Assembly: GCA_026122225.1 (NCBI GenBank)
Contig: JANEZZ010001959.1
Coordinates: 2,427,501 to 2,491,500, forward strand
Origin: Heloderma charlesbogerti
Taxonomy: Eukaryota; Chordata; Lepidosauria; Squamata; Helodermatidae
DNA length: 64,000 nucleotides
Direction of reading: 5' to 3'
The translations under genes and the position numbers were made by a program. The notes under the pieces are model-generated. The model did no database searches. It was given only the letters and a program-made list of their open reading frames with translations, and was not told the DNA's origin. This document shows, in pieces, positions 11,540 to 21,789 of the stretch; position 1 is the first letter of the stretch; each line of letters begins with the position of its first letter.

Positions 11540-12240
11540 ACTCTTTAATTTTGGGCTTTAGAAAAATAAGGCGAGGTGTGGCTCTGCCTCATCTTTCCAA
11601 ACACTCAATGCTTTGTTTCGTAAATTATTTTGGGATTCCTCTCCACCAAGAATATCTTTTAAAAGGATGCCAATGCCAATTAATGAAGGCGGGTTCAGTT
11701 TTCCGGATCTAGCTATGTACCATTGGGCCTATTTGCTGACCGCTACTAAATTTTGGTATTTTCCACTCAAATTAGATTTTCCTCCGTGGTCAGCATTGGA
11801 ATCTTCTTGTCTGGAGCCTCTCTTTAAATGGATGGCACTAGGTTCTCGGCATACTAAGGTAGACAGAGCTCCTCCCACAATTTTGGAAGTTAGGGAAGTC
11901 TGGTGTATAATGTCATGTCAATTACAGTTTGATCCATATTCTCATGCTAATTTGACTTTATGGGGAAATCCAGATTTAAGAATTGGCAAGAAAATGTTTT
12001 TATGGCAGACCTGGACAGATAAGATGATCTTTACTTCAGATCAATTAGTGGGGGTTGATGATGAGTTTTTGATATTTTCAATTTTGCGAGATCAATTTGA
12101 TCTGCTGGCTTTAGCGGAATGGCAGTATTTGCAACTGAAACATTTGTTGGTAACTAGATTCGGTCCTGCTGCTTTTATTGCTTCGGTGTCTCCTTTGCTA
12201 TTGGAAATACTTATTGAAGCTGATCAGATCAGATGTATCA
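11540..12240 (+). mobile_element. L1-clade LINE ORF2 C-terminal part, left half of a split copy
   Basis: The open frame at 11,613-12,251 encodes an L1 ORF2 C-terminal segment: FWDSSPPRISFKRM, then the conserved GGFSFPDLAMYHWAYLL block and GKKMFLWQTWTDK. The frame is uninterrupted for about 200 codons. The copy is cut at 12,240 by the CR1 at 12,241-14,069 and resumes at 14,070. Removing the CR1 does not rejoin the two halves in one frame, so the L1 carries a further frameshift. Confidence 0.8.
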
Positions 12241-14069
12241 TAGAATCATAGAATAGTAGGGTTGGAAGGAGCCTACAAGGCCATCAAGTCCAACCCCCTG
12301 CTCAATGCAGGAATCCAAGTCAGAGCATCCCTGACAGATGGCTGTCCAGTCTCGTCTTGAATGCCTCCAGTGTGGGAGAGCCCACCACCTCCCTAGGTAA
12401 TTGGTCCCATTGTCATATTGCTCTAACAGTCAGGACGTTTTTCCTGATGTTCAGCCGGAATCTGGCTTCCTGTAACTTGAGCCCATTATTCCGTGTCCTG
12501 CACTCTGGGATGATCGAGAAGAGATCCTGGCCTTCCTCTCTGTGACAATCTTTCAAGTATTTGAAGAGTGCTATCATATCTCCCCTCAGTCTTCTCTTCT
12601 CAAGGCGAAACGTGCCCAGTTCTTGCAGTCTCTCTTCATAGGGCTTTGTTTCCAGTCCTCTGATAATCTCTGTTGCCCTCCTCTGAACCCTCTCCAGTTT
12701 GTCTGCATCCTTCTTAAAATGTGGTGCCCAGAACTGGACACAGTACTCTAGATGAGGCCTAACCAGTGCTGAGTAGAGGGGAACTAGTACTTCCCAGGAT
12801 TTGGAAGCTATGCTTCTATTAATGCAGCCCAAAATAGCATTCACCTTTTTTGCTGCTACATCACATTGTTGGGTCATGCTCAGCTTGTGATTGACAACAA
12901 TTCCAAGATCCTTCTCGCTTGTAGTTTTGTTGAGCCAAGTATCCCCCATCTTGTAACTGTGCATTTGGTTTCTTTTTCCCAGGTGCAGAACTTGGCATTT
13001 ATCCCTATTAAATGTCATTCTGTTGTTTTCTGCCCAGCGCTCCAGTCTATCAAGATCACTTTGAATTTTGTTGCTGTCTTCCAGGGTATTAGCTATCCTG
13101 CCCATTTTTGTGTCATCTGCAGATTTGTTCAGCATTCCTTGCACCTCCTCCTCCAAGTCATTAATAAAAATGTTGAAGAGTACTGGGCCCAGGACTGAGG
13201 CCTGCGATACCCCGCTCGTTACCTCTCCCCAGTTTGAGAAGATCCCATTGATAAGCACTCTTTGAGTCCGATTCTGTAGTGAACTGTGGATCCACCGGAT
13301 CATTGTTTCATCTAGCCCACTTTGAGCTAGTTTGCTCATCAGGATATCATGGGGCACTTTGTCGAAAGTTTTGCTGAAGTCGAGGTATATTATGTCTACA
13401 GCATTCCCACAGTCCACAAGAGAGGTTACTTGATCGAAAAATGAGATCAGATTCGTCTGGCAGGATTTGTTCTTGACAAATCCATGTTGGCTTCGAGTAA
13501 TCACTGCATTGTTTTCAAGATGCTTACAGATGGATTGCTTGATAATCTGCTCCAGAATTTTCCCAGGGATTGATGACTGGTCTGTAGTTCCCAGGTTCCT
13601 CCTTTTTACCCTTTTTGGAGATAGGGACAACTTTAGTCCTCCTCCAGTCATCTGGCACTTCACCCGTCCTCCATGACTTCTCAAAGATAATAGACAGTGG
13701 TTCTGAGAGTTCTTGTGCCAGTTCCTTTATTACTCTAGGGTGCAGTTCATTTGGTCCTGGAGATTTGAACTCATTCAAAGGAATTAGGTGTTCCTTGACC
13801 ATATGCCTATTGATCTCAAGCTGCAATCCTGCCCCTTCAGCCTGTACTTCACCTTTACCAGGGGGGTCATAGACCCTCTTTTGGGAGAAGACTGAGCCAA
13901 AGTAGGAATTGAGCACCTCTGCCTTTTCTTTGTCATCTGTTATTGTTTTGCCATCCTGAACCACCATTTCTTTCCTCTGTCTTTTACTATGCATCTATCT
14001 GAAGAAAGACTTTTTGTTGTTTTTGGCATCCCTTGCTAACCTCAGCTCATTCTCAGCTTTAGCCTTCCT
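12241..14069 (-). mobile_element. CR1 LINE, 5'-truncated, inserted in an L1
   Basis: Minus strand. The RT open frame at 13,684-12,413 (423 codons) carries ILEQIIKQSICKHLENNAVI, the first catalytic block DIIYLDFSKTFDKVPHD, and a YADD box decayed to SADDTKM. The C-terminal block includes VRPHLEYCVQFWAPH. An upstream overlapping frame at 13,994-13,524 holds the start of the RT domain. The 3' end at 12,241 has the CR1 tail with repeated ATTCTATGA-type octamers. The nine bases GATGTATCA flank it at 12,232-12,240 and 14,070-14,078, giving a clear target duplication. Upstream ORF1 and endonuclease are missing. Confidence 0.93.
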
Positions 14070-14190
14070 GATGTATCAACCTATGATTCATGTTTATAAA
14101 CATTTGTTGTCAATGAATAAATATGACACAAGTGGTTTACAGCAGGAATGGAACCCCTCTGGAGCCCAAACTGGGCAAAAGTATGCAAAT
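14070..14190 (+). mobile_element. L1 ORF2, right half of the copy split by CR1
   Basis: MIHVYKHLLSMNKYDTSGLQ at 14,082-14,141 matches the L1 ORF2 segment that follows the block at 12.2 kb (a YKxLL then a W motif). The 3' end is unclear. Sequence to about 14,310 may still be L1. Confidence 0.6.
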
Positions 14191-14319
14191 TTCAGCCCAG
14201 ACAATTGCACCAATGATTCAAAATGTAATTTTAGGGCTGTTCTTTTAAATGTGCCTTACCCAAAAAATGCAGGTAATTTTGTAGAGAACTTTTAACCTAA
14301 GGGTGGTGGGTTGGTGGGT

Positions 14320-14605
14320 TATTACCTCCAAAAGACAAAATATAGAGATTGACTTGGTTGCATGATCACCTCAGTCCTCCATAGTTTATTTAAACCATGA
14401 TGAGCCACAGTGCCCATGGGCACCAGATTGCCTATTTGAGCCCCAGATATGGCTTGTCGTGTCATCCGAACCTGGGCAGCAGGGCTGATCTGATGGTTAA
14501 ACAAACCCTGCTGCCTTGGTTCGGATGACAACAAGCCATGGCAACCCCCCACCAAGTGTTGAATATTCAAAATGGCCACCGGCATGCTCCACAACCCATC
14601 ATCGC
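14320..14605. mobile_element. Palindromic MITE (GTCATCCGAACCTGG family)
   Basis: Inverted arms: ATGGCTTGTCGTGTCATCCG at 14,449-14,468, running on to GCAGCAGGG at 14,484, is mirrored by CCCTGCTGCCTTGGTTCGGA to CAAGCCAT at 14,516-14,539. It belongs with the elements at 6.8-7.3, 39.3-39.6 and 58.7-58.9 kb. No transposase. Confidence 0.6.
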
Positions 14606-14902
14606 TTAAATAAGAATTTTTTTCACATGTGTCTGTGAGAAAAAAAGTTGGGCTCACCCCCATGGGAGGACCCCCCCCCCAACTACTGTTTCAATGTTAT
14701 ATTGTATGAAGCCTTGTGAATCCTGGGTGCTGATTCTTACGACTGCATGTGATGTTCAGTCTGTACTCGAGATATGCACTGTCTTTACTTCTCATGGACA
14801 GAGCAGTAGATACAAACCTTGCCTTCCAACATAGTCCATGAGCTTCTGATAAGGAAAAAAAACACATCACTCATTTTTGTGAGGAGAAAGCAAAGTCCAG
14901 GG

Positions 14903-14942
14903 GTGTGTGCGTGTGCGCGCGCACGCATGCGCGCGCACACAC
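14903..14942. repeat. Forty-base alternating purine-pyrimidine tract
   Basis: A perfect alternation of GT, GC and AC steps with one AT step. The inner GCGCGCGCACGCATGCGCGC stretch is nearly self-complementary. Such tracts favour Z-DNA or cruciforms. Confidence 0.85.
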
Positions 14943-14999
14943 CAGGGGCTTAAGGGCTAGAACTATTTAATTTGCTTACGATTTACAACCTTTTCTGTT

Positions 15000-15105
15000 T
15001 TCAGAAATCTCTGTGAGATAGGTCCGTATCATTCCTAATTTATAGATGGGGAACTAAGACTAGGCAATAAATTGTCCAAGGTCATCCATGTCTTTCCCAT
15101 ATGCC
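15000..15105 (+). mobile_element. MIR/L2-like SINE core fragment
   Basis: CTGTGAGATAGGT, then TTTATAGATGGGGAACTAAG, then AATTGTCCAAGGTCATCC reproduces the old amniote MIR/CORE-SINE pattern. Confidence 0.6.
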
Positions 15106-15299
15106 ATTTAAAAAACCCAAATGAACTTTAGTGTTGTGGGGCTCCCTGCGGAGGATCCCATGTGATATGACAATTTTCTGTTCACAATAATCCAGTGTGC
15201 TTCCAGATAAAAGGATCCTAGTGCTACAAAATAATTGTTTTGCTTGTAAGCTTCAAGAAGGATTGTAATGGATGTTCCATGCCTTGAGGGATAGAACTG

Positions 15300-15410
15300 T
15301 CTGTCCGTCTGTCTTTCTGTTTGTGTGTGTGTCAGTGGGGTGGTGAATCTGCTCCAGGTTTCAGTCAGAACTCTAAAGGAGCTATCCAACGTGCTCCCAG
15401 CCTTCACTGG
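15300..15410. repeat. GTCT-rich simple repeat and half copy of the TTTCAGTCAGAACTC MITE
   Basis: A run of GTCTGTCC and TGTGTG units leads into GTCAGTGGGGTGGTGAATC and TTTCAGTCAGAACTCTAAAG. The latter is one arm of the palindromic family at 60.0-61.1 and 61.8-62.0 kb. Confidence 0.55.
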
Positions 15411-16213
15411 TTTGTGGGCATGCATCTTAACTAGTGCTGTGCCGAAAATTTCTCCCACTTTTTTTTTTTTACCATTCTCATTCAATTTGATAGAAGAGAA
15501 TTTGCTTTTGAAAAGAAATGCAATGGTGAAGAAATTTCAGCGAAATTCTCATGGGTTGGGCTTGGGCTTCTTGGGCTTCCCTTACTTAGGAGGTGGCTGA
15601 AGAGTGAGCACAAGTGTCCTATTTTTCATTGTGCAGTCATCTCTCTGGCAGCCTGTGGCCTCCTCGGCTTCCTACACTTCAATGCCAGTTTAAGGTGCCA
15701 TGAGGTAATTCCTCCCATGGGGCTTTTTCAGATCAGGACATGCAGGCAGCCTGGGAGGCTAGCTGTGATTAGGTAAGCTCAAAAACACCACAAAAGTGAA
15801 TTCTAAAACATCCTGAATGAGGCAGAACAATTGAAGCCTCTTTCATGGGGGGAGAAAGATTCAGGAAACCGGAGGACCGATTTTGGCAGAGCGCTAACTC
15901 CACCTCATCCCTGGAGCTAGACACAACACTGCCGCCACCTGCATTGCAGTGGGTGCAAACTGGGGGCCAGCCTGCCAAGACAGTTGACGCTGTTGCAGCA
16001 CGAAACCCCCCAAAACCCTTAGGAAAAAAGGAAGAATCTGTGCTACCAGGCGGGCCAATGGGGAGCCCTAGCTGGGAGCAACTGTTGAGAATTTCTCCTA
16101 CTCCTGGAGAAATTCAGTGAAATTGTCTCCTAAATTTCTCTGCCCACAAGTAAGGTGAAGAATTTCAAGAGGCCATTTGTGCACAGCTCAAATTTTAACT
16201 CTTCTGTCCTTGC

Positions 16214-16235
16214 TGTGTGTGTGTGTGTGTGTGTT
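16214..16235. repeat. TG microsatellite
   Basis: A short pure TG run after CTTGC. Confidence 0.8.
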
Positions 16236-16239
16236 TCAA

Positions 16240-17650
16240 ACCTCAAAATCACCCCCTGTGGGGGGCGGGGGTAGGATTAAGAAACTGGTTTAAATAAATA
16301 AAACAAGACATTCTGTGGGGGGAGCTGGGACTGCATATGATTAATCATTTGTATATGATTATGTTTTGTTTAAGCCTGGGTCTGAGGTGAGCAGCACCAG
16401 GCAAGATGAGTCAGTAGATATGAGACATAGATCTCCATTGTTTCCCTAGGAGCGGTGAGAATGATTAACCTTCAGGAAATTGTCACTGGATACAGGTAAG
16501 AATGAACCTCTTAATTAGGAAACTGTATTGCACAAGGAATGCAGAACATTATGAGCATAACCTTCTTATATTTTTAATCTGGAAGAATAAATCCACAACT
16601 TCTTTATTGGGATGTCCCATGACAAAACCTTTTGGATGATCCTTTGCGCTGTTTGAAAAAAGTGGGAGGCAAAAGGAGGGAGTCTTCTTGTTCTAAGGTA
16701 GAAGGAAATATGGGCTGCATATAAACATGTGCATACGACACCTCTGTCTATACCTGATATGTAATAAAATCCTCCTTGCCACTTGGAAGATAATATAGAG
16801 TATCAAACTATACCTAGGTGAGAATGCCCAACATGGGTAGTTGTGTCATTCGTCTAGCGCTCATAGAAGTTACTGATCAGGTGCTGAATAGTTACTGGCT
16901 GAAATCGGTGTTAACCAGCTATTAAGCACTGAAGAATAGACCACTGCTAAGTATACTTCCTATCCCCTTATTTTTTTGAATCTCTTCCCAGAACAAGAAT
17001 GATAAATTCCTTTTAGATGGAAAAATTGAGTACCTTCTGTACTAAAGGAAAAACATTTTCTTTATCATCAGTCTTATGTAATACACTCAAATTCCTCTCT
17101 GAAGGATAGTTAAGGGTGTGTTTGCACATCAGCTTCCTGTACTCCTGCTATGATGCCATAGAACACAACTGGAAATTGAGTAAGTAGTACTGATGAAGAT
17201 GGTAACAGTATGAGCCAGGTTTTACTGATGAGCAAATCTGATGGGCATTTACCCTGGTCAAATCAGAAGTTGCCGTTTGGGTGGCTGGACTATGATGCAG
17301 ACAGAGGAACTCTATCCAAATCCTTTATGGTGTAAGCTGTTTCCCTGGCATTGGCCACACCCCAAACAGCCATGTTCAGTTTAAATCCAGAAGTGCCAGT
17401 CAAACTGAAGTGGGATTGGAGCCCCTATAGATCTGTGTAGCTTTCCTCCTTGTGGACTCTGCCACTAATGCTGACCCTGTGATTCCTCTGGTCTGCCATG
17501 GTGCCACAGACTGGCTTGAAATAAGGTCATGGTCCATTTAAAGAACACAGTGCTTTACCTCTGTAAACTACAGTCTATTATTATAAAGTGCTAATTGACA
17601 CAATATTCATAACAGCCAATTTTACATCCAAAAACCCTGATTGCCTTACA
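16240..17650. other. Non-coding stretch, no recognised gene
   Basis: Nothing with coding, RNA-gene or clear repeat character is visible to me here. It lies upstream of SPTSSB and is probably intron or flank. Confidence 0.4.
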
Positions 17651-17652
17651 CC

Positions 17653-17772
17653 AAGCTTCCCCAATGTGATGTCCTCCAGATGTTTTGGACTACAACTCCC
17701 ATTGGCCATTCTGGTTGGGGCTGATGGGAGTTGCAGTCCAAAATATCTAGAGGGCACCACGTTGGAGAAGCC
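17653..17772. mobile_element. Palindromic MITE (ACTACAACTCCCATCA family)
   Basis: An inverted repeat. GCTTCCCCAATGTGATGTCC and ATGTTTTGGACTACAACTCC are mirrored by GGAGTTGCAGTCCAAAATAT and CACGTTGGAGAAGC. This is a highly repeated palindrome in squamate DNA; five more copies occur in the window. Confidence 0.75.
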
Positions 17773-18204
17773 TGTCTCATACACTTCCCATAGGCTTCCT
17801 TAAGCCTCTAATGAGTTTTCCAATCCACCTCCATCCAGCTCTACAAACCCTTCTCTAGCCTCCTTCTATGCCTGTAAATTCTTTTGTGTACATGCACCTG
17901 GATATCTCACTCTTCATTGGTCCAGGGCCCAAACAAATTATCTGTCTATATATATATACCTTATACTAAGTTATAGACCTTATACTAAGTTAGAGCACTG
18001 GCCCATCTGTCCTAGTACTGTCTATTCTGATTGACAGAAGTTCTCAGGAGCCTCAAGCTTGGATCTTTCTTAGCCCTGCTCCCTGAGAGTCTTGGAGATG
18101 GCAGGGACTGATCATGCTGTGGCCACTTCTGCATGCAATGCATGTGCACTACTGTTGATCACACCTTTCACTTAGCGGTTTTCATTACAACTCCACACAC
18201 AAAC

Positions 18205-18690
18205 ACATATAGGAACATAAGATGAGCCATGTTGGATCAGCATTTTGTTCACACAGTGGCCAATCAGCTGCCTATGGGAAACTCACAAGCAGGACATGAG
18301 TCCAACAGCACCCACCCATGTTCCCCAGCAACTGGTGCACATAGGCATGCTGCCTCTGATACTCGAAGTAGCATATAGCCATCAAGACTAGTAGCCATTG
18401 ATAGCCTTCTCCTCCAGAAATTTGTCTAACCCCCTTTTAAAGCCCTCCAAATTTGTGGCCATCACTACATCTTGTGGTTGCGAATTCCATAGTTTGACTA
18501 TGCGCTGGGTGAAGAAGTACTTCCTTTTATCTGTCCTGAATCTCCCACCGATCAGCTTCATGGGATGACTCTGGGTTCAAGTATTATGAGAGACAGAGAA
18601 AAGTGTCTTCCAATCCACATTCTGCACACCATGCATAATTTTGTATGCCTATATCATGTCTCCATTTACTTGCCTTTTTTCCAAGCTAAA
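18205..18690 (-). mobile_element. CR1-type LINE, 3' region
   Basis: Read on the minus strand it ends at about 18,210 with a CTTATGTTC-type tail. Landmarks on the plus strand are AGATGAGCCATGTTGGATCA, then CACACAGTGGCCAATCAG, then AAGAAGTACTTCCTTTTATC. Only the 3' UTR and a trace of the terminal coding part are present. Confidence 0.65.
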
Positions 18691-19165
18691 CAATCCCACA
18701 TATAAAGGTCACACAGTGCTACAGTACTTCACAAATACTTATACAGAAACCATTCCTCAGAAATGAAGACCTTTGATCAACCAGGAGACTATCATGAGGG
18801 CGTGGAAGTCCTCTGACTTTCATTCTAAAGTATGCTGAATGAGCATGCTCAACAGATCCAGGAAAAATCCTCTGCCCCAAAACTCTCAGCCTTCCTCCCA
18901 CCCCCCCACCCCCATTTGATATTAACATTGTGTTTGGAAGACAACTGTAGAGAGTGGAACTGGCTGGGTATGACAGTTTGAAAACACACTGGTGATTCTC
19001 AGATGCTAGAATCTATTTTTGAGTAGGCCCTAGAATAAATCACCGTGCTGGAATTGACATCTGCTGTTACTCAACAAGCTGCTGGAGAACTCCAAAGCCC
19101 ATGTCTGGCTGATGGGAATGACAAAGGCTGGAAACAGACTACAGTGTAGGGAGTGGGGAAATGGC

Positions 19166-19245
19166 TTAAGGTGCAATCCTATGCATGTTTAGGCAGAAGA
19201 AAGTCCTACAGCTCCTAGCATCCCTCAGCCAGTATTGTACCCTGA
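19166..19245. repeat. Half copy of the GCAATCCTATGCAT palindromic MITE
   Basis: TTAAGGTGCAATCCTATGCA, AGGCAGAAGAAAGTCCTACA and CTAGCATCCCTCAGCC match the left arm of the copies at 37.2 and 56.2 kb. It lies about 280 bases before the SPTSSB coding exon. Confidence 0.6.
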
Positions 19246-19523
19246 TTGTACTGTTTCCACAGGAAATAATCAAAAACACTGTATCTCTGCTGAGACAGGA
19301 GATCAATATATAGAGCTCAATAGATTGAGCACATCTGAGCTTTAGTACAAGTTTCATTTTATTTCCGTTGAACTTGTGCAGGAGATATTTGTGGTAAATT
19401 GTGATCACTGTAAATTCAAGGGAGTAAACATATCGCTATCCCCCCTCCCCATAACCCATGGTTTAAACTATATAATCCACACTTTGTTGATCCAATAGGA
19501 CAAGCTTCCAGAAGCAACAACAA

Positions 19524-19745
19524 ATGGCAGTGATGACTGTGAAGCGCATGAAGGATTCTGTCTACTGGCTTTATTTTCAATACATGATGGTCACGTGCTG
19601 CCTTGATCTAGAGCCCTGGGCACAAATGGTGGCACACATTTTAACCGCCGCTCTTGTTACTATGTTGGTGTTCACAGCTTATGTGTTCATCCCTATCCAT
19701 TTGCGTCTGGCTTTTCGAATCTTTCTCCCGTTATTAGTCAAGTAG
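19524..19745 (+). CDS. SPTSSB: Serine palmitoyltransferase small subunit B
   Basis: SPTSSB is a small endoplasmic-reticulum membrane subunit that activates the SPTLC1/SPTLC2 or SPTLC1/SPTLC3 catalytic dimer, the first step of sphingolipid synthesis, and shifts acyl-CoA choice towards C18. The frame encodes 73 residues (human about 76). Family marks visible are YWLYFQY (14-20), CCLDLEPW (25-32), a hydrophobic membrane helix (about 36-56) and TAYVFIPIHLRLAF (51-64). ATGs occur at 19,524 and 19,533. The second gives MTVKRMKDS, which aligns better in length with the human N-terminus, so 19,533 may be the true start. A splice acceptor (GCTTCCAG ending at 19,511) precedes the ATG, so 5' exons lie upstream. 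The residue before LEPW is Asp, where I recall Val in SPTSSB and Met in SPTSSA. The C-terminus is diverged. It converges on NMD3. Confidence 0.88.
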   Translation: MAVMTVKRMKDSVYWLYFQYMMVTCCLDLEPWAQMVAHILTAALVTMLVFTAYVFIPIHLRLAFRIFLPLLVK

Positions 19746-19916
19746 CTGGAGAGGACAATTACCTATACTCGTTATGGGTGCGCTGTATGTTTATGTACTT
19801 TCACTATATTTGTGTAAATAGAACAATTTAAAATCCTGCTCAGAGTCACGTCTCTCTCTCTCTCACTCCTTCCCCTGCATTACTGTATGAGTTTGTGTCA
19901 AGTTCCTTGGTCCTCC

Positions 19917-20881
19917 TAGGGATGTACGAAATTGCCCTTACCTGGCTCCACTGGGTTCCGCTGGGGGGGAGGTACTCCGTCCCTCCCCCCGGAATCCTCG
20001 CCGGGGGGGGGGAGGTGCGGAGCGCCTCCCCCCCGGAATCCTGGCCGGCCGGCTCCGCTCTGTGGGGATTCCGCGGAGCCACTGGCCGGCTCCGCCAGCA
20101 GCCGGACATCTGGCCGCTGGCTGGCAGGGACGCAAATGGCGGCGGCCATAGCCGCTGCCGTTTGCATCCCTGTAGTCAGCCGTGATAGGCTATGTAAATC
20201 TTTATGTAGCCTATCACATCTGACTTTCAAAAAACAAAACAAAAAGCGCATACACAAATGGCGGCGGCTATGGCCGCCGCCATTTGCGTTTGTTATTTTG
20301 GGCCGTCTTAGTCTATGTAAATATTTACATAGACTAAGATGGCGAAAATAAGGGGAACGCAAATAGCGTAACGGACACTATTTGCGTTCCCCCTTATTTT
20401 CACCGTCTTAGTCTACGTAAATATTTACGTAGACTAAGACGGCCCCAAATAAGGAACGCAAATGGCGGCGGCCATAGCCGCCGCCATTTGCGTATGCGCG
20501 TTTTTGGTTTTTTTTAAAGTCAGACGTGATAGGCTACGTAAAGATTTACGTAGCCTATCATGTCGTTTAAAACAAACAAACAAACACCTAGCCACGATAG
20601 GCTACATAAATCTTTACGTAGCCTATCACATCTTCCCCCCACACACATACTGGAAATGGCGGCGGTGGCAGCAGCCGGTCGGACGACTGGCCACTGCAGC
20701 CGCCGCAGCCGAAGCTGCCGCCGCCGCCACCCGGAAGATCCGCCCCAGGTAAGTCTTGTCCCGGGGGGGATCCGCGGGGGGGCAGGGGGATGGCAGGCCG
20801 TTCCGCCACGGAGTTCGGGTGGCCGAATGCACTGGCATTCGGCCTCACCGAGATCCGTGGCGGAATTCTCTGACATCCCTA
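19917..20881. mobile_element. GC-rich hAT-like foldback element, nested in the solo LTR
   Basis: The element begins TAGGGATGTACGAAATT and ends GAATTCTCTGACATCCCTA, giving inverted ends TAGGGATGT/ACATCCCTA of the hAT type. The flanks share only CTCC, so no clean 8-bp duplication is seen. No transposase is encoded. The core from 20,182 to about 20,562 is one near-perfect palindrome with its centre near 20,372. Within it are smaller palindromes at 20,182-20,217, 20,303-20,342, 20,403-20,442 (perfect, 40 nt) and ATGGCGGC/GCCGCCAT hairpins at about 20,254-20,288 and 20,457-20,492. A further stem follows at about 20,595-20,632. All open frames across it are by-products. Confidence 0.8.
20182..20562. 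repeat. Approximately 380-nt composite palindrome
   Basis: The left arm from GTGATAGGCTATGTAAATC through the CATCTGACTTT block, the GGCGGC hairpin and the GTCTTAGTCTA stem is mirrored in the right arm in reverse order. Arms pair at almost equal distance from 20,372 (20,182 pairs with about 20,561), so indels between arms are few. The only unpaired centre is about TAACGGACA. Both arms consist of self-complementary stems, so the region can fold as one long hairpin or as several short ones. Confidence 0.88.
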
Positions 20882-21789
20882 GCTCCATTCGCAGTCACAC
20901 ACTCCAAGGCACCAGCCTTCAGGCTCACTACTTTATTAGTTAACAACCAGGCTCTTTACAAATGGAAATCCTCGGAGACTCTCAGGCTACAAAGGAAAAC
21001 AGCTACTCCGCACAATTACGAATATCGATAGAGGAGCCAAGTGGGAGTCAGAGACGGTTTTGAACAAGAACTTGCCTTCCAGAATAACCTGGGGGGGGGG
21101 TGCTCCTCCCTTATGATTGTGCCCTCCTGCATAGGCTATCACGCATAGCCAACCAGGTGGAACGTCTGAGCTCCACCTCTAACTTTTCCCATTTTGCTCT
21201 GCGCCGGACTCTAGCATCCTTCTGGTCTCACCCCGCACTCTCCTTCTCCGAGACTTGGGTTCTCATGGGGGAGGAAAGGGGAGTTCTGGCTGTTCCCATT
21301 CTGAGTCTGAGCTGCTATCTTCACATGCTCAAAATCATTCCTGACAGTTTGCCAGTTCTGAGAATTGATTTTACAACAGTAAATCGTGGAGACCAAAGGG
21401 ACATCACAGACCACTTAGTCCTACAACATTTTCTTTTACTTGTTTTAAACTTAAAGTTTAAGTGAAGGTGAATGAGATAGTGAGAAAGTGGAAGGGAGAA
21501 AAATAAGAGGGATTTTCTACATTAAGCAAAAATGCCACAACCTAACTGGGGCTTTCTTCTTCTGGAGTCTTTCTGGGTTTACGATGGCCTCCTTTAGATG
21601 GCGAACACGTGATTTGGAATTGAAAACTTCCCTTCCGGGCAATGCTTTATATGTTCAATGAAACATCGCCATCTAGTGGCTGAAATATAGCACCAGGCTG
21701 ACCTTACACACTGCCCATATCTTGTCATTGCCCATAAGCTTTATTGAAGCTTACCTCTGATCTTTTTGAAACCGGGATAAAGGAGGGAA

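Larger units (their letters stand above)
19896..21346 (-). mobile_element. Solo LTR, split by a hAT-like element
   Basis: Outer ends are TGTCAAG at 19,896 and CCTGACA at 21,346, the inverted TG...CA ends of an LTR. The five bases GTTTG flank it exactly at 19,891-19,895 and 21,347-21,351. Without the nested element (19,917-20,881) the LTR is about 486 bp. A polyadenylation signal (TTTATT on plus, 20,932-20,937) near one end sets the orientation as minus. No internal retrotransposon genes remain. The ends resemble the solo LTR at 25,794-26,321, suggesting one family, either Ty3/gypsy-like or an endogenous retrovirus. It starts 150 bp after the SPTSSB stop and may lie in its 3' UTR. Confidence 0.85.

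Noticed and set aside
19846..20943. Several overlapping frames of 65-148 codons around 20 kb
   Set aside because: They come from the GC-rich palindrome; frames on opposite strands mirror each other.
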